Shown here: one piece after another, positions 5,657-13,558 of the stretch
How positions within the stretch are numbered: the first letter of the stretch is position 1
Layout of the letters: each line of letters starts with the position of its first letter
Source of the DNA: JBAWYM01 sp037143575
Lineage (GTDB): Bacteria; Patescibacteriota; Gracilibacteria; Peribacterales; Peribacteraceae
Assembly (NCBI GenBank): GCA_037143575.1
Contig: JBAWYM010000038.1
Span: 1-17,657, forward strand
DNA length: 17,657 bases
Direction: 5' to 3'
Position numbers and translations under genes: made by a program
Notes under the pieces: model-generated
Seen by the model: only the letters and a program-made list of their open reading frames with translations
Databases searched by the model: none
What the model was told of the DNA's origin: nothing

Positions 5657-6976
5657 ATGCGTCGCTTCCTCCGTATCAGTCTCCTTGTTCTCCTCCCGGC
5701 TATCACGCTCTTCCTCGGCATCGAGCTGGGTCTCACGTACGAGGCCAAGCGCGTGGAGGATACGGTGAATCAGCTGGAGTTCCTCTATAAAGGGAGCACC
5801 TCAGGATCCGGAACGGTCGTAGGAGATCCGGAGAAGGAAGTGAATATTTCGCTCCTCTGGGGTGTGTGGCGCTTGCTTTCGCAACAGTACATTGCCCCCG
5901 ATAAGCTCCAGACGACGCCTATGCTCTACGGAGCGGTCGATGGGCTCGTTCGTTCCCTCGCCGATCCGTACACCGCCTTCATGACTCCGCCCGAGAATAG
6001 CGCTTTCAAAGAAGGTCTTGGTGGGAAGCTCCATGGCATCGGTGCGGAGCTCACCACGAAGGACGGAAAGATCGTGGTCGTCGCTCCCATTAAGGGATCA
6101 CCGGCAGATAACGCAGGGATACTGCCTGGGGATAGTATCGTGAAGGTTGACGGTAAAGATGCCACAGGAGAAGCCTTGGTGTCCGTCGTCCAGCGTATTC
6201 GCGGTCCGAAGGGAACGATGGTGACTCTTTCCATCGAACGATCAGGTGCTGATGGACTCCTCGAGATTCCCATCAAGCGCGACGATCTCACCCTTCCGAG
6301 TGTGCAGTCCGAAGTGAAGAAGACTGCCACGGGTTCCGTCGGGTATATCGCGCTGAACCAGTTTGGCGATCAGTCTGTTGCTGAGATCGAGAAGGCGATC
6401 ACCAGTTTCCGTGGCCAGTCCATCAAAGGCATCATCGTCGATCTGCGCAATAACGGCGGCGGGTATCTGGAAGGTTCCGTGGAGATCGCTTCGCTCTTCC
6501 TCAAGTCCGGGAAAGTGGTGACCGTACAGCGTCGCAGCGGCGAGCCGGTACAGCATTACGTCAACGGACGTCCGATGGAATCCGATATTCCCTTGGTCAT
6601 CTTGATCAACGAGGGCTCCGCCTCCGCTTCCGAAATTCTCGCGGGAGCATTGCAGGATGCCAAACGTGCCACGATCATCGGCAAGAAGAGCTTCGGCAAG
6701 GGGACGGTACAGGAAGTCTTCGATCTCCCAGGCGGCAGCAGTCTTCGCGTGACGGTGGCCCGCTGGCTCACACCCAATGGGCGAGATTTGGGAAAGGAGG
6801 GAGTCCATCCGGATATCGTCGTCGATCGTACGCAGGACGATGTTGTCGCCAAGCGCGACCCGCAGCTCGATATTGCTCTTTGGTGGATGTTCGATCATCA
6901 GGGGGCAGCGAATGCGGCACTGCAGGGAAGCGGAAGTCTGGTGAAGCAGAGTGGGAAGGAGATACGAGGGGAGTGA
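5657..6976 (+). CDS. ctpA: Carboxyl-terminal processing protease, S41A (CtpA-like)
   Basis: From ATG 5657 this is a 439-residue membrane-anchored or secreted serine protease. It starts with a basic N-terminus (MRRFLR) and a hydrophobic segment at ~5-25, acting as a signal anchor. A PDZ domain at ~125-195 contains the ligand loop GGKLHGIGAEL and ILPGDSIVKVDG. The S41 catalytic core at ~225-405 carries S323 in EGSASASEI and K348 in KKSFGKGTVQ, the Ser-Lys dyad of the family. Related enzymes trim the C-termini of envelope proteins or degrade tagged substrates outside the membrane. The frame opens upstream at 5510, but that extension is encoded by an inverted repeat and would displace the signal segment. 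It stands alone, divergent from the Fe-S gene, and ends before a hairpin with a T-tract. Confidence 0.93.
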   Translation: MRRFLRISLLVLLPAITLFLGIELGLTYEAKRVEDTVNQLEFLYKGSTSGSGTVVGDPEKEVNISLLWGVWRLLSQQYIAPDKLQTTPMLYGAVDGLVRSLADPYTAFMTPPENSAFKEGLGGKLHGIGAELTTKDGKIVVVAPIKGSPADNAGILPGDSIVKVDGKDATGEALVSVVQRIRGPKGTMVTLSIERSGADGLLEIPIKRDDLTLPSVQSEVKKTATGSVGYIALNQFGDQSVAEIEKAITSFRGQSIKGIIVDLRNNGGGYLEGSVEIASLFLKSGKVVTVQRRSGEPVQHYVNGRPMESDIPLVILINEGSASASEILAGALQDAKRATIIGKKSFGKGTVQEVFDLPGGSSLRVTVARWLTPNGRDLGKEGVHPDIVVDRTQDDVVAKRDPQLDIALWWMFDHQGAANAALQGSGSLVKQSGKEIRGE

Positions 6977-7032
6977 TGCTTTATTGAGACTGGAAGGAAA
7001 GATAGGTGCTTTTTGTGTGATGATCGAAGGAG

Positions 7033-7093
7033 TGTCATGGGTCGATGCTTCAGCTGACTCCGCACAGGCTCAACACACCATGACAGTTTTTTT
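7033..7093 (+). terminator. Hairpin plus T-tract downstream of ctpA
   Basis: TGTCATGG (7033-7040) pairs with CCATGACA (7078-7085), followed by a run of seven T at 7087-7093. This fits an intrinsic terminator for ctpA. The stem ends and parts of the loop (GGTCGA, GGCTCA) echo the REP-like element upstream of vanW, so a repeat relative may have been used as terminator. Confidence 0.6.
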
Positions 7094-7122
7094 ATACACA
7101 CTCTTCATGTTCAAATCTCCAT

Positions 7123-8121
7123 TCACCGCAACATCCGAGAATATTCCCCATAGCCTTCGTTCTCCAGATCTTCGAGAGGAATGAAGCGGAGCGATGCGGA
7201 ATTGATGCAGTAGCGAAGGCCTTCATGGCCGGGTCCATCCGGGAAGACGTGCCCCAGATGCGCATCGGAAGTTCTACTCCGCACTTCTGTCCTGCGCATA
7301 CCGAGCTCTCGATCCTCCAATTCTTTGAGCTCATCATTAATCGGTTTTGTGAAACTCGGCCAACCTGTTCCGGAATCGAATTTGTCGATGGATCGGAAGA
7401 GCGGGCGACCGGAAATGCGATCGACGTACAGACCAGCACGGTGCTCATTCCAGTATTCATTCTGAAATGGAGGCTCGGTGCCGCAGGCTTGTGTGACCTC
7501 ATACTGCAGAGGAGTGAGTATCTTCTTCAGCTCCTCATCGGTCGGGAGGGGAACTGGTTCAGATTTCTCCACTGTTGCCGCACTCCCCCACATGCTCCGG
7601 ACGTACTCGGCTCTGCCGGAACCTTCGTGGTAGCTCTCGTAATGGGCAGGGTTCTTGCGGTAGTAGCTCTGATGTTCATCTTCAGCGGGAAAAAATGATA
7701 CAAACGGCAGAATTTCTGTAGCAATTGTCTGGTCAAATATCCCCGTTTTCTGCAGCTCTTCGCGGGAGCGCTCCGCATCCCTCTGCTGTTCTTCACTGTG
7801 GAAGAAAATCGCCGTCTTGTACTGCGTTCCACGATCGGCGAACTGTCCGCCACTGTCCGTAGGATCGATGTTGTGCCAGAAGATCTTGAGGAGACGACGG
7901 TACGGGGTAATGGATGGGTCGAAGCTGATCTGCGCCGCTTCGCGGTGGCCAGTCTTGCCGGCGGAAACCTCTGCGTACGACGGATCTTTCCTGGTACCTC
8001 CTGCATAACCAACCACGACATCCTTCACCCCCTTCTGCAGCCGAAAGACCGGCTCCATGCACCAGAAGCACCCGCCCGCGAAGGTGGCGAGTTCCAGCCG
8101 GTGAGTATCAGAATCTGTCAT
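7123..8121 (-). CDS. msrAB: Bifunctional methionine sulfoxide reductase MsrA-MsrB
   Basis: The 332-residue protein fuses MsrA (residues ~8-175) to MsrB (~190-320). MsrA reduces the S form and MsrB the R form of methionine sulfoxide. The MsrA signature FAGGCFWC carries the catalytic Cys18, followed by the expected YAGG, PTDSGGQF and HQSY segments. MsrB has TQACGTEPPF (Cys213, a likely resolving residue), FDSGTGWPSF, HLGHVFPDGP and the catalytic Cys305 in LRYCINSASLRF. The zinc-binding CxxC pairs found in many MsrB proteins are absent. ATG at 8121 starts directly before the MsrA domain. The frame extends to 8172, but the first 17 residues look non-native and would lie upstream of a perfect TATAAT. 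It is convergent with ctpA and divergent from tRNA-Ser. No export signal is seen, so it is probably cytoplasmic. Confidence 0.93.
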   Translation of the reverse strand: MTDSDTHRLELATFAGGCFWCMEPVFRLQKGVKDVVVGYAGGTRKDPSYAEVSAGKTGHREAAQISFDPSITPYRRLLKIFWHNIDPTDSGGQFADRGTQYKTAIFFHSEEQQRDAERSREELQKTGIFDQTIATEILPFVSFFPAEDEHQSYYRKNPAHYESYHEGSGRAEYVRSMWGSAATVEKSEPVPLPTDEELKKILTPLQYEVTQACGTEPPFQNEYWNEHRAGLYVDRISGRPLFRSIDKFDSGTGWPSFTKPINDELKELEDRELGMRRTEVRSRTSDAHLGHVFPDGPGHEGLRYCINSASLRFIPLEDLENEGYGEYSRMLR

Positions 8122-8136
8122 GTTCGCTGAAGGGAT

Positions 8137-8142
8137 ATTATA
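8137..8142 (-). promoter_or_regulatory. -10 element for msrAB
   Basis: A perfect TATAAT on the reverse strand, 15 nt before the ATG at 8121. No matching -35 is visible. It supports 8121 rather than 8172 as the start. Confidence 0.5.
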
Positions 8143-8171
8143 AACCACCGATGAAAGGGAGCGGAGTTTCA

Positions 8172-8189
8172 ATCAGACCGTAATCTGAT
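8172..8189. promoter_or_regulatory. Short inverted repeat between msrAB and tRNA-Ser
   Basis: ATCAGA-CCGTAA-TCTGAT is a perfect 6-bp-arm inverted repeat upstream of the msrAB -10. It could be an operator or a small hairpin; there is no further evidence. Confidence 0.25.
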
Positions 8190-8257
8190 GATTTGCCAAA
8201 AGTTCTCCAGAATTCATTCCCATTCCTCCTCCTTCATTGCTACAGTACACGGCATAC

Positions 8258-8347
<90 letters not shown>

Positions 8348-8429
8348 CCACGGGCATGCGACCGTTCTGACTTCAGAGAGCCAATATCGAGAAATGTCTA
8401 GGAACAGCAGAAATCATCAACAAACTGCA

Positions 8430-9611
8430 TCAGCGAAGCATCAGCGCCTCCTCAAGTCTCCTCTCCGTCTCCCGGATATCGTCCATGCTCGCGATGAGCG
8501 CGAACCGCACGTAGTCCCTACCCGGGTTGATGCTGTTCTCCGTTGTATCGGAAATCCATTCGCCCGGTGTGACGACAATTCCGAGATCAAGGAGCTTTCT
8601 ACTAAGATCGATTCCTGTCATGCCCGACGGAGCCTTCTGCCAGAGGTAGAACGTCGCATCTGCGGTGCAGGCAGGCAGCCCGGCCTTCGTGAGTGCCGCA
8701 GTCAGAATCCGCCGTTTCTCCGCATAGTCCTTCCGGAGACTGGTGATGTGCTCCGTGTCATTCAGCGCAGCGATCGCTGCTTCTTGAACGAACCACGGCA
8801 CGCCCGAGTCGGCGTTGGTCTTCACTGTCCTGATCGCACTCACCAAGCGCTCGTCGCCTGCGCAGAACCCAACGCGGTAGCCCGTCATGTTATTTCGTTT
8901 GCTCAGAGAGTAGAAGGCGAGGACGCCCTCACGAGCGACCTCCAGCATACTCACGGGCTTGTCGCCGCTATAGAGATCGATGTAGCACCCCTCGTCCGCT
9001 GCGATGATGATGTCGTTCTCCTGTGCCCAGGCGTGGAGTTCGGAAAGCCAGGATCGTGAAGCCGTTGCCCCGGTCGGCGAGTTTGGATAGTTTGTCCAGA
9101 GGATCCGGGCTCTCATGCGGATCTCCTGCGGAATAGCTTCGAAATCTATGAGGAAATCATTCTCGGAGAGGAGTGGAACGAAGTACGGTACACCCCGCGC
9201 AAAGCGTGTGCCGGTCTTGTAGGGCGGGTAGCCGGGAGTCGGGCAGAGGACTATGTCACCGGGTTCGATGATGCCGAAGGGGAAGTGGAAGACTGCTTCC
9301 TTGGATCCGATCGTGGCGATGATTTCCCGGTCAGGGTCGAGCGTGACGCCGAAAGTGGTGTGCATGTAGTCGGCACATGCGCGTCGGAACGACGGTGATC
9401 CTTCGTAGCTAGGGTAGCCCGAGGCAGCATGAGTATCCGCACCGTGTTTGAGCGCATCGATTACGAACGGGGGAGTGGGTTCACGCGGATCCCCGACGCC
9501 GAAATCGATCACACGAACGCCTTTGGCTCTGAGTGCGGCAACCTGCTTGTCCACTTCCGCAAACGCGTAAGGAGCAGTGGAGCCGATGAGGGAGGAGACA
9601 CGGAAAGTCAT
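8430..9611 (-). CDS. dapL: LL-diaminopimelate aminotransferase (class I/II, PLP)
   Basis: This 393-residue fold-type I aminotransferase has the substrate-arm motif DFGVGDPREPTP (~36-47), NYPNSPTG (~174-181), D206 for the pyridine nitrogen, the PLP Schiff-base lysine K238 in SLSKRNNMTGYR, and R246. A late arginine near YVRFALI fits the carboxylate-binding Arg. As the last gene of a lysC-asd-dapB-dapA-lysA operon with no dapD, dapC or dapE, its most likely job is transfer of an amino group from glutamate to tetrahydrodipicolinate, giving LL-DAP in one step. By sequence alone it could also be a succinyl-DAP (DapC-type) or alanine/aspartate aminotransferase; the operon decides. The ATG at 9611 overlaps the lysA stop as ATGA. 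The downstream tRNA-Ser is on the other strand. Confidence 0.8.
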   Translation of the reverse strand: MTFRVSSLIGSTAPYAFAEVDKQVAALRAKGVRVIDFGVGDPREPTPPFVIDALKHGADTHAASGYPSYEGSPSFRRACADYMHTTFGVTLDPDREIIATIGSKEAVFHFPFGIIEPGDIVLCPTPGYPPYKTGTRFARGVPYFVPLLSENDFLIDFEAIPQEIRMRARILWTNYPNSPTGATASRSWLSELHAWAQENDIIIAADEGCYIDLYSGDKPVSMLEVAREGVLAFYSLSKRNNMTGYRVGFCAGDERLVSAIRTVKTNADSGVPWFVQEAAIAALNDTEHITSLRKDYAEKRRILTAALTKAGLPACTADATFYLWQKAPSGMTGIDLSRKLLDLGIVVTPGEWISDTTENSINPGRDYVRFALIASMDDIRETERRLEEALMLR

Positions 9612-10861
9612 GCGAGAGGGGGAACGACGGTCCGGTAGAGATCCTCGAATGTTTCTGCGCGGCGGATCTGACGGAAGGTACCGGACGACTCCAGGAGGTA
9701 CTCGGCTGGCCGGATTTTTCCGTTGTAGTTATGTCCCATGGCATAGCCGTGCGCGCCGCAGTTGTGGATGACCACGGTGTCGCCGACGTTCATCGCAGGG
9801 AGCGGACGATCAATGCACCACTGATCGTTGTTCTCACAGATGCTGCCGGTGACATTCACGGTCTCCATGGGGCTATCCGGCGTTTTCCCGAGAACGGAGA
9901 TGTGATGGTAAGCGGTGTAGATAGCCGTGCGCGGCATCGCATTGGTGCTCACATCCAGTCCGACGAATTTCTTGTATCCGTTCTTGATCACCTGGACGGT
10001 CCCGACGAGAAAACCTGCGTCAGCGGTGACACGACGGGCTGGCTCCACCATGAGCTGAGGCTCCTTCATTCTATGGCGTCTGCATTGTTGATCGAAAACC
10101 TCGCGCACCTGCTTCGCAATCGTCGCGAGCAAGAATGTCGGCTGCTCGGGTCGGTAGGGAACATTGAAACCGCCGCCGATATTGATCGTTTCAAAATTGA
10201 TTCCCACTTCTGCGGATACGTCGGCTGCAATATCCAATAGCTTGGCTGTCACCCCGGAAAAGTACGATTCCTCCGCGACGTTACTCCCGGTCATCATGTG
10301 GATGCCGAAGCGTTTGACGCCCGCATCCTTCGCTCGGTGGTATGCTTCGACCGCTTTCTCCCAGGGGATGCCAAACTTCGCATCGGGACCGGCGAGGAGC
10401 GTACTCTTCATGGTGGAAGACGTGATGCCGGGATTGATCCGGAAGGAGAGGAACTCGGGCACATGGATACCGCGCACAGTCTCCAGAATGCTGATGTCAT
10501 CCAGATCGATGAGCACATTGCCCATGCCAAGTGCACAGCGCAGTTCGTCGGGATGCGTGAAGTTGCTCGTGTGGTAGACCGGTGGTGATCCCAATTGCCG
10601 GGCAAGCCACAGCTCCGAATGACTCGAGCACTCCAGTCCCCATCCCTCGCTCAAAATAATCCGGATGATGTTGGGATTGGGGCAACCTTTCACGGCAAAC
10701 ATCGGTTGAAATCCCGGGAACAGCGGTCCGAAGGCATCTGTGAACATGCGGCAATTGCGGCGGATCATGTCCTCCTCGTAGAGGAAGAAGGGGGTTTCGA
10801 ATTCCCTAACCGCGCGTTCGATCGCTTCTGCCGGGTAACGGGTAACGTCGGGGTTGATCAT
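9608..10861 (-). CDS. lysA: Diaminopimelate decarboxylase
   Basis: This 417-residue PLP enzyme of the alanine-racemase-fold decarboxylases converts meso-DAP to L-lysine and CO2. The PLP lysine is K58 in MFAVKGCPNP. The phosphate loop GGGFNVPY lies at ~229-236, and E273 in MVEPARR is the conserved Glu. C342 in GSICENNDQ, from the partner subunit, completes the active site of such dimers, and Y373 in AHGYAMGHNYNG is in the expected place. FAVKGCPN and EPARRVTADAG differ slightly from the commonest forms (FAVKANPN, EPGR), so a relative acting on a similar substrate, such as carboxynorspermidine, cannot be wholly excluded. The position after dapA makes LysA most likely. ATG at 10861 overlaps the dapA stop (ATGA), and its own TGA overlaps the dapL ATG. 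Confidence 0.87.
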   Translation of the reverse strand: MINPDVTRYPAEAIERAVREFETPFFLYEEDMIRRNCRMFTDAFGPLFPGFQPMFAVKGCPNPNIIRIILSEGWGLECSSHSELWLARQLGSPPVYHTSNFTHPDELRCALGMGNVLIDLDDISILETVRGIHVPEFLSFRINPGITSSTMKSTLLAGPDAKFGIPWEKAVEAYHRAKDAGVKRFGIHMMTGSNVAEESYFSGVTAKLLDIAADVSAEVGINFETINIGGGFNVPYRPEQPTFLLATIAKQVREVFDQQCRRHRMKEPQLMVEPARRVTADAGFLVGTVQVIKNGYKKFVGLDVSTNAMPRTAIYTAYHHISVLGKTPDSPMETVNVTGSICENNDQWCIDRPLPAMNVGDTVVIHNCGAHGYAMGHNYNGKIRPAEYLLESSGTFRQIRRAETFEDLYRTVVPPLA

Positions 10862-11835
10862 GGGAGGGAGACAGCAATTGGGAAATACGCTCTCATACGA
10901 ACGTCCTCCTCCTGCATATGAACTATGGGGAGGAGCCGGTAGTCATCGAGGAGGGCCTGCCAGCGCTGGCGGATGGAAGGCTGCATGGGACACATCGGCA
11001 ACCGGAACACTTCCTGCACTTTGCCCTGGAGCGCGAGCGCCGTCTTCACGGGGAGCGGATTCGTTTCGAAGAAGCATCCCTGCATGAGCGGTAGGAGCTC
11101 ATAGTGAAGCGTGCGCGCCGCCAAGAGATCGCCGCGGAGACCGGCGTCGACCATCTGCTTCACTTTGGCGGGCACGATATTGGAGAGTACCGAGATCACG
11201 CCGTGGCCGCCGGCTGCGAGGAGCGGGAACGTGAGCGCATCGTCACCGGAGAGCACCGCGAACGTAGGCGGAGCTTGTCGGAGCACGTCCATCATCTGCA
11301 GGATATCCCCGCTCGCTTCCTTCACACCAACGATGCGCGGATGCTCAGCCAGACGCAGCAATGTCGGGGTCTCCACATTCACTCCCGTTCTTCCGCGGAT
11401 ATTGTAGACGATTTGCGGCAGGTCAACCGTATCGGCGATGAGGGAAAAGTGGCGGTAGAGTCCCTCCTGTGTCGGTTTACTGTAGTAGGGATTGACGATG
11501 AGGAGGCCGTCGGCGCCGAGCTCCTTCGCCTCCTTCGAACACTGGATAGTTTTCGCCGTGTCGTTGCTGCCTGTACCGACGATGATTTTCATTCTGCCGT
11601 GGCCTAGGGCAACCGCCGCTTCGATAATGCTCTGCGCTTCCTCATGCGTGATCGTCGGACTCTCGCCGGTGGTACCGAGCACGATGACACCTGTCACTTT
11701 CGCTTCCAGCTGCTCCTGCAATAGGTGGCAAAGCGCACCGTAATCGATCTCCCCGTTCTGCTGGAACGGCGTGACGAGAGCCGTGTACGTGCCGGAGAAT
11801 AGCGGGGCAGACATTGGGAATTTGGAATGAAGCAT
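10858..11835 (-). CDS. dapA: 4-hydroxy-tetrahydrodipicolinate synthase
   Basis: This 325-residue protein condenses pyruvate with aspartate semialdehyde, the committed step to DAP and lysine. TALVTPF opens the barrel. The pyruvate-binding GTTGESPT lies at ~54-61, the catalytic Tyr144 in YNIRGRTG, and the Schiff-base K172 in VKEASGD. The YNIRGRTG loop has Arg where YNVPxRTG usually has Pro. The family normally ends near RQRWQALLDDYRLL; here some 23 further residues follow before the stop. ATG 11835 overlaps the dapB stop by one base (TAATG), arguing for this start, although an in-frame ATG at 11814 would also make a normal N-terminus. The gene's own TGA overlaps the lysA ATG. Confidence 0.94.
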   Translation of the reverse strand: MLHSKFPMSAPLFSGTYTALVTPFQQNGEIDYGALCHLLQEQLEAKVTGVIVLGTTGESPTITHEEAQSIIEAAVALGHGRMKIIVGTGSNDTAKTIQCSKEAKELGADGLLIVNPYYSKPTQEGLYRHFSLIADTVDLPQIVYNIRGRTGVNVETPTLLRLAEHPRIVGVKEASGDILQMMDVLRQAPPTFAVLSGDDALTFPLLAAGGHGVISVLSNIVPAKVKQMVDAGLRGDLLAARTLHYELLPLMQGCFFETNPLPVKTALALQGKVQEVFRLPMCPMQPSIRQRWQALLDDYRLLPIVHMQEEDVRMRAYFPIAVSLP

Positions 11836-12560
11836 TAGGAGAGATCGGAGAGGAGATCAGCCATCGTGAAGATTCCCTTCCTGCCCCGGAGCCACTCCGC
11901 GGCAGTGACTGCCCCTGCTGTGAAACCTGCGCGGTTCCGGGCTGTGTGCGTGATTTCGATGGTGTCCGCAGCGCTGTCGAAGTAGACGCTGTGCGTGCCC
12001 GGAACATTGCCGCCACGGGTCGACGAGAACTGAAGCTCTTCCGGTTTGATGGGACTTTCCGAGAGTGTCGTAACGATCCTCTGTTTTCTCGGGAAATTCC
12101 TAAGGATAATCTTGGCCGTCTCCAGCGCCGTCCCGGAGGGTGCGTCCGCTTTTTTCGCATGGTGGTACTCGTGGCCGAAGACATCGTAGTTGTCGACCGG
12201 ATTGATGAGCTTCGCAGCGTGGGCGATGATGTCCCAGAATAAGTGGACGCCGATGGAGAGATTCGGCGAATAGAGGACACCGACGCCGGTTCTATTCACA
12301 ATTGCCCTTACCGTCGTCAGTTCCTCGTACCAGCCGGTGGTGCCGACGACAACGTTGAAGCAGTTCTCCGCAAGCAGTTCGATATTCGTTACTGTCTGAT
12401 GCGGAGCCGTGAATTCAATGGCGCAGTCAGCGGGAGTGCCGAGCGAATTCTTGAGTGCGGCAGCATCATCCGCGATCCAAGCGACGGTGTGCCCGCGTTT
12501 GAGGATCTGTGCTTCGACTTCTTTGCCCATGGAGCCGTATCCGACGATTGCGATGTTCAT
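11835..12560 (-). CDS. dapB: 4-hydroxy-tetrahydrodipicolinate reductase
   Basis: At 241 residues this is a normal-length DapB, which reduces the dapA product with NAD(P)H to tetrahydrodipicolinate. The Rossmann motif VGYGSMGK lies at ~6-13. VVGTTGW (~71-77) and SPNLSIGVHLFWD (~98-110) line the cofactor cleft. The catalytic and substrate-binding segment EYHHAKKADAPSGTA (~131-145) and TRGGNVPGTHSV (~184-195) are intact. ATG 12560 overlaps the asd stop as ATGA, and the TAA overlaps the dapA ATG by one base. Confidence 0.95.
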   Translation of the reverse strand: MNIAIVGYGSMGKEVEAQILKRGHTVAWIADDAAALKNSLGTPADCAIEFTAPHQTVTNIELLAENCFNVVVGTTGWYEELTTVRAIVNRTGVGVLYSPNLSIGVHLFWDIIAHAAKLINPVDNYDVFGHEYHHAKKADAPSGTALETAKIILRNFPRKQRIVTTLSESPIKPEELQFSSTRGGNVPGTHSVYFDSAADTIEITHTARNRAGFTAGAVTAAEWLRGRKGIFTMADLLSDLS

Positions 12561-13558
12561 GATGAGTGGGAGAGGAGATACTGAAGAATCTGAACTGCGT
12601 TGAGTGCGGCACCTTTGAGCAACTGATCGCCGGCGACGAATAACTCTAGGCCATGGTCACCGAAAGCCAGGTTTCGCCGGATTCTGCCGACTTCGATGTC
12701 GTACTTTCCTGTCGCGGTAATGGGCATGGGGTAGACGTTGTGAGCCGGATCGTCTCTGATCTCGATCCCGGGAGCGCGGCGCAGTACTTCGCGCGCTTCC
12801 TCCGGGGTCACCGGTTTCTCTGTCTCCAGCACAATGGTTTCGCAGTGAACGCGCAGGACGGGGATGCGCACGGATGTGCAACTGATGAGGAGTGAAGGGT
12901 CGGCGAATATTTTCTGCGTCTCCAGCGTGAGCTTCATCTCCTCTTTCGTGTAACCGTTTTCTTGGAACGAGTCGATGTGCGGAATGATGTTGAAGGGCAG
13001 AGGATGAGCGAATACCGCATGCGTCACCTCTCTCTCCTCCAGAACTTTCCTAGTCTCCCTAAGGAGCTCGGTGATCCCCTTACCTCCAGCTCCCGATGCA
13101 GACTGGTAGGTGGAGACGATCATCCGTTTGATGCCGAAAGCGCGATAGAGCGGATACACGGCCATGGCCGCGATCACCGTCGTGCAGTTCGGTTTGGCAA
13201 TGAGCTTCGCTCCGATTGCTTTCTCTCCGTTGATCTCCGGAATCACAAGCGGTACGTCTGCGCGTTCCCGGAACGCCGATGAACTGTCGATGACGGTCGC
13301 GCCTTTCTCCATGGCAATGGGTGCCCACTCCCGAGAAACGTCGCCGCCTGCGCAGAGGAATGCATAGTCCACGTCTGCGAAACTCTCCGGCGTCACCGCC
13401 TCAACGGCGAGGGCTCCGAAAGGGGTTTCCACCGTGGCACCGTCAGATCGCTCAGAGGCAAGCAGCCTGAGTGTCGTCACGGGGATGCGGAGTGTTCCGA
13501 GGCAGCCAATGATCTCCCGGCCGACGGCGCCGGTGGCGCCCAGGATGGCGATTGTCAT
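12557..13558 (-). CDS. asd: Aspartate-semialdehyde dehydrogenase
   Basis: This 333-residue enzyme reduces aspartyl phosphate to aspartate semialdehyde, the step between LysC and DapA. The NADP loop GATGAVG occurs at 7-13, DSSSAFR at ~91-97, the catalytic Cys125 in KPNCTT, SASGAGGKG at ~153-161, and R231/H238 in TSVRIPVLRVHCE, the substrate and general-base residues. All key residues are intact. ATG 13558 overlaps the lysC stop as ATGA; the asd TGA overlaps the dapB ATG. Confidence 0.96.
   Translation of the reverse strand: MTIAILGATGAVGREIIGCLGTLRIPVTTLRLLASERSDGATVETPFGALAVEAVTPESFADVDYAFLCAGGDVSREWAPIAMEKGATVIDSSSAFRERADVPLVIPEINGEKAIGAKLIAKPNCTTVIAAMAVYPLYRAFGIKRMIVSTYQSASGAGGKGITELLRETRKVLEEREVTHAVFAHPLPFNIIPHIDSFQENGYTKEEMKLTLETQKIFADPSLLISCTSVRIPVLRVHCETIVLETEKPVTPEEAREVLRRAPGIEIRDDPAHNVYPMPITATGKYDIEVGRIRRNLAFGDHGLELFVAGDQLLKGAALNAVQILQYLLSHSS

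Noticed and set aside
6242..6898. 218-codon reverse frame opposite ctpA
   Set aside because: Antisense to the S41 catalytic core; composition explained by the ctpA codons.
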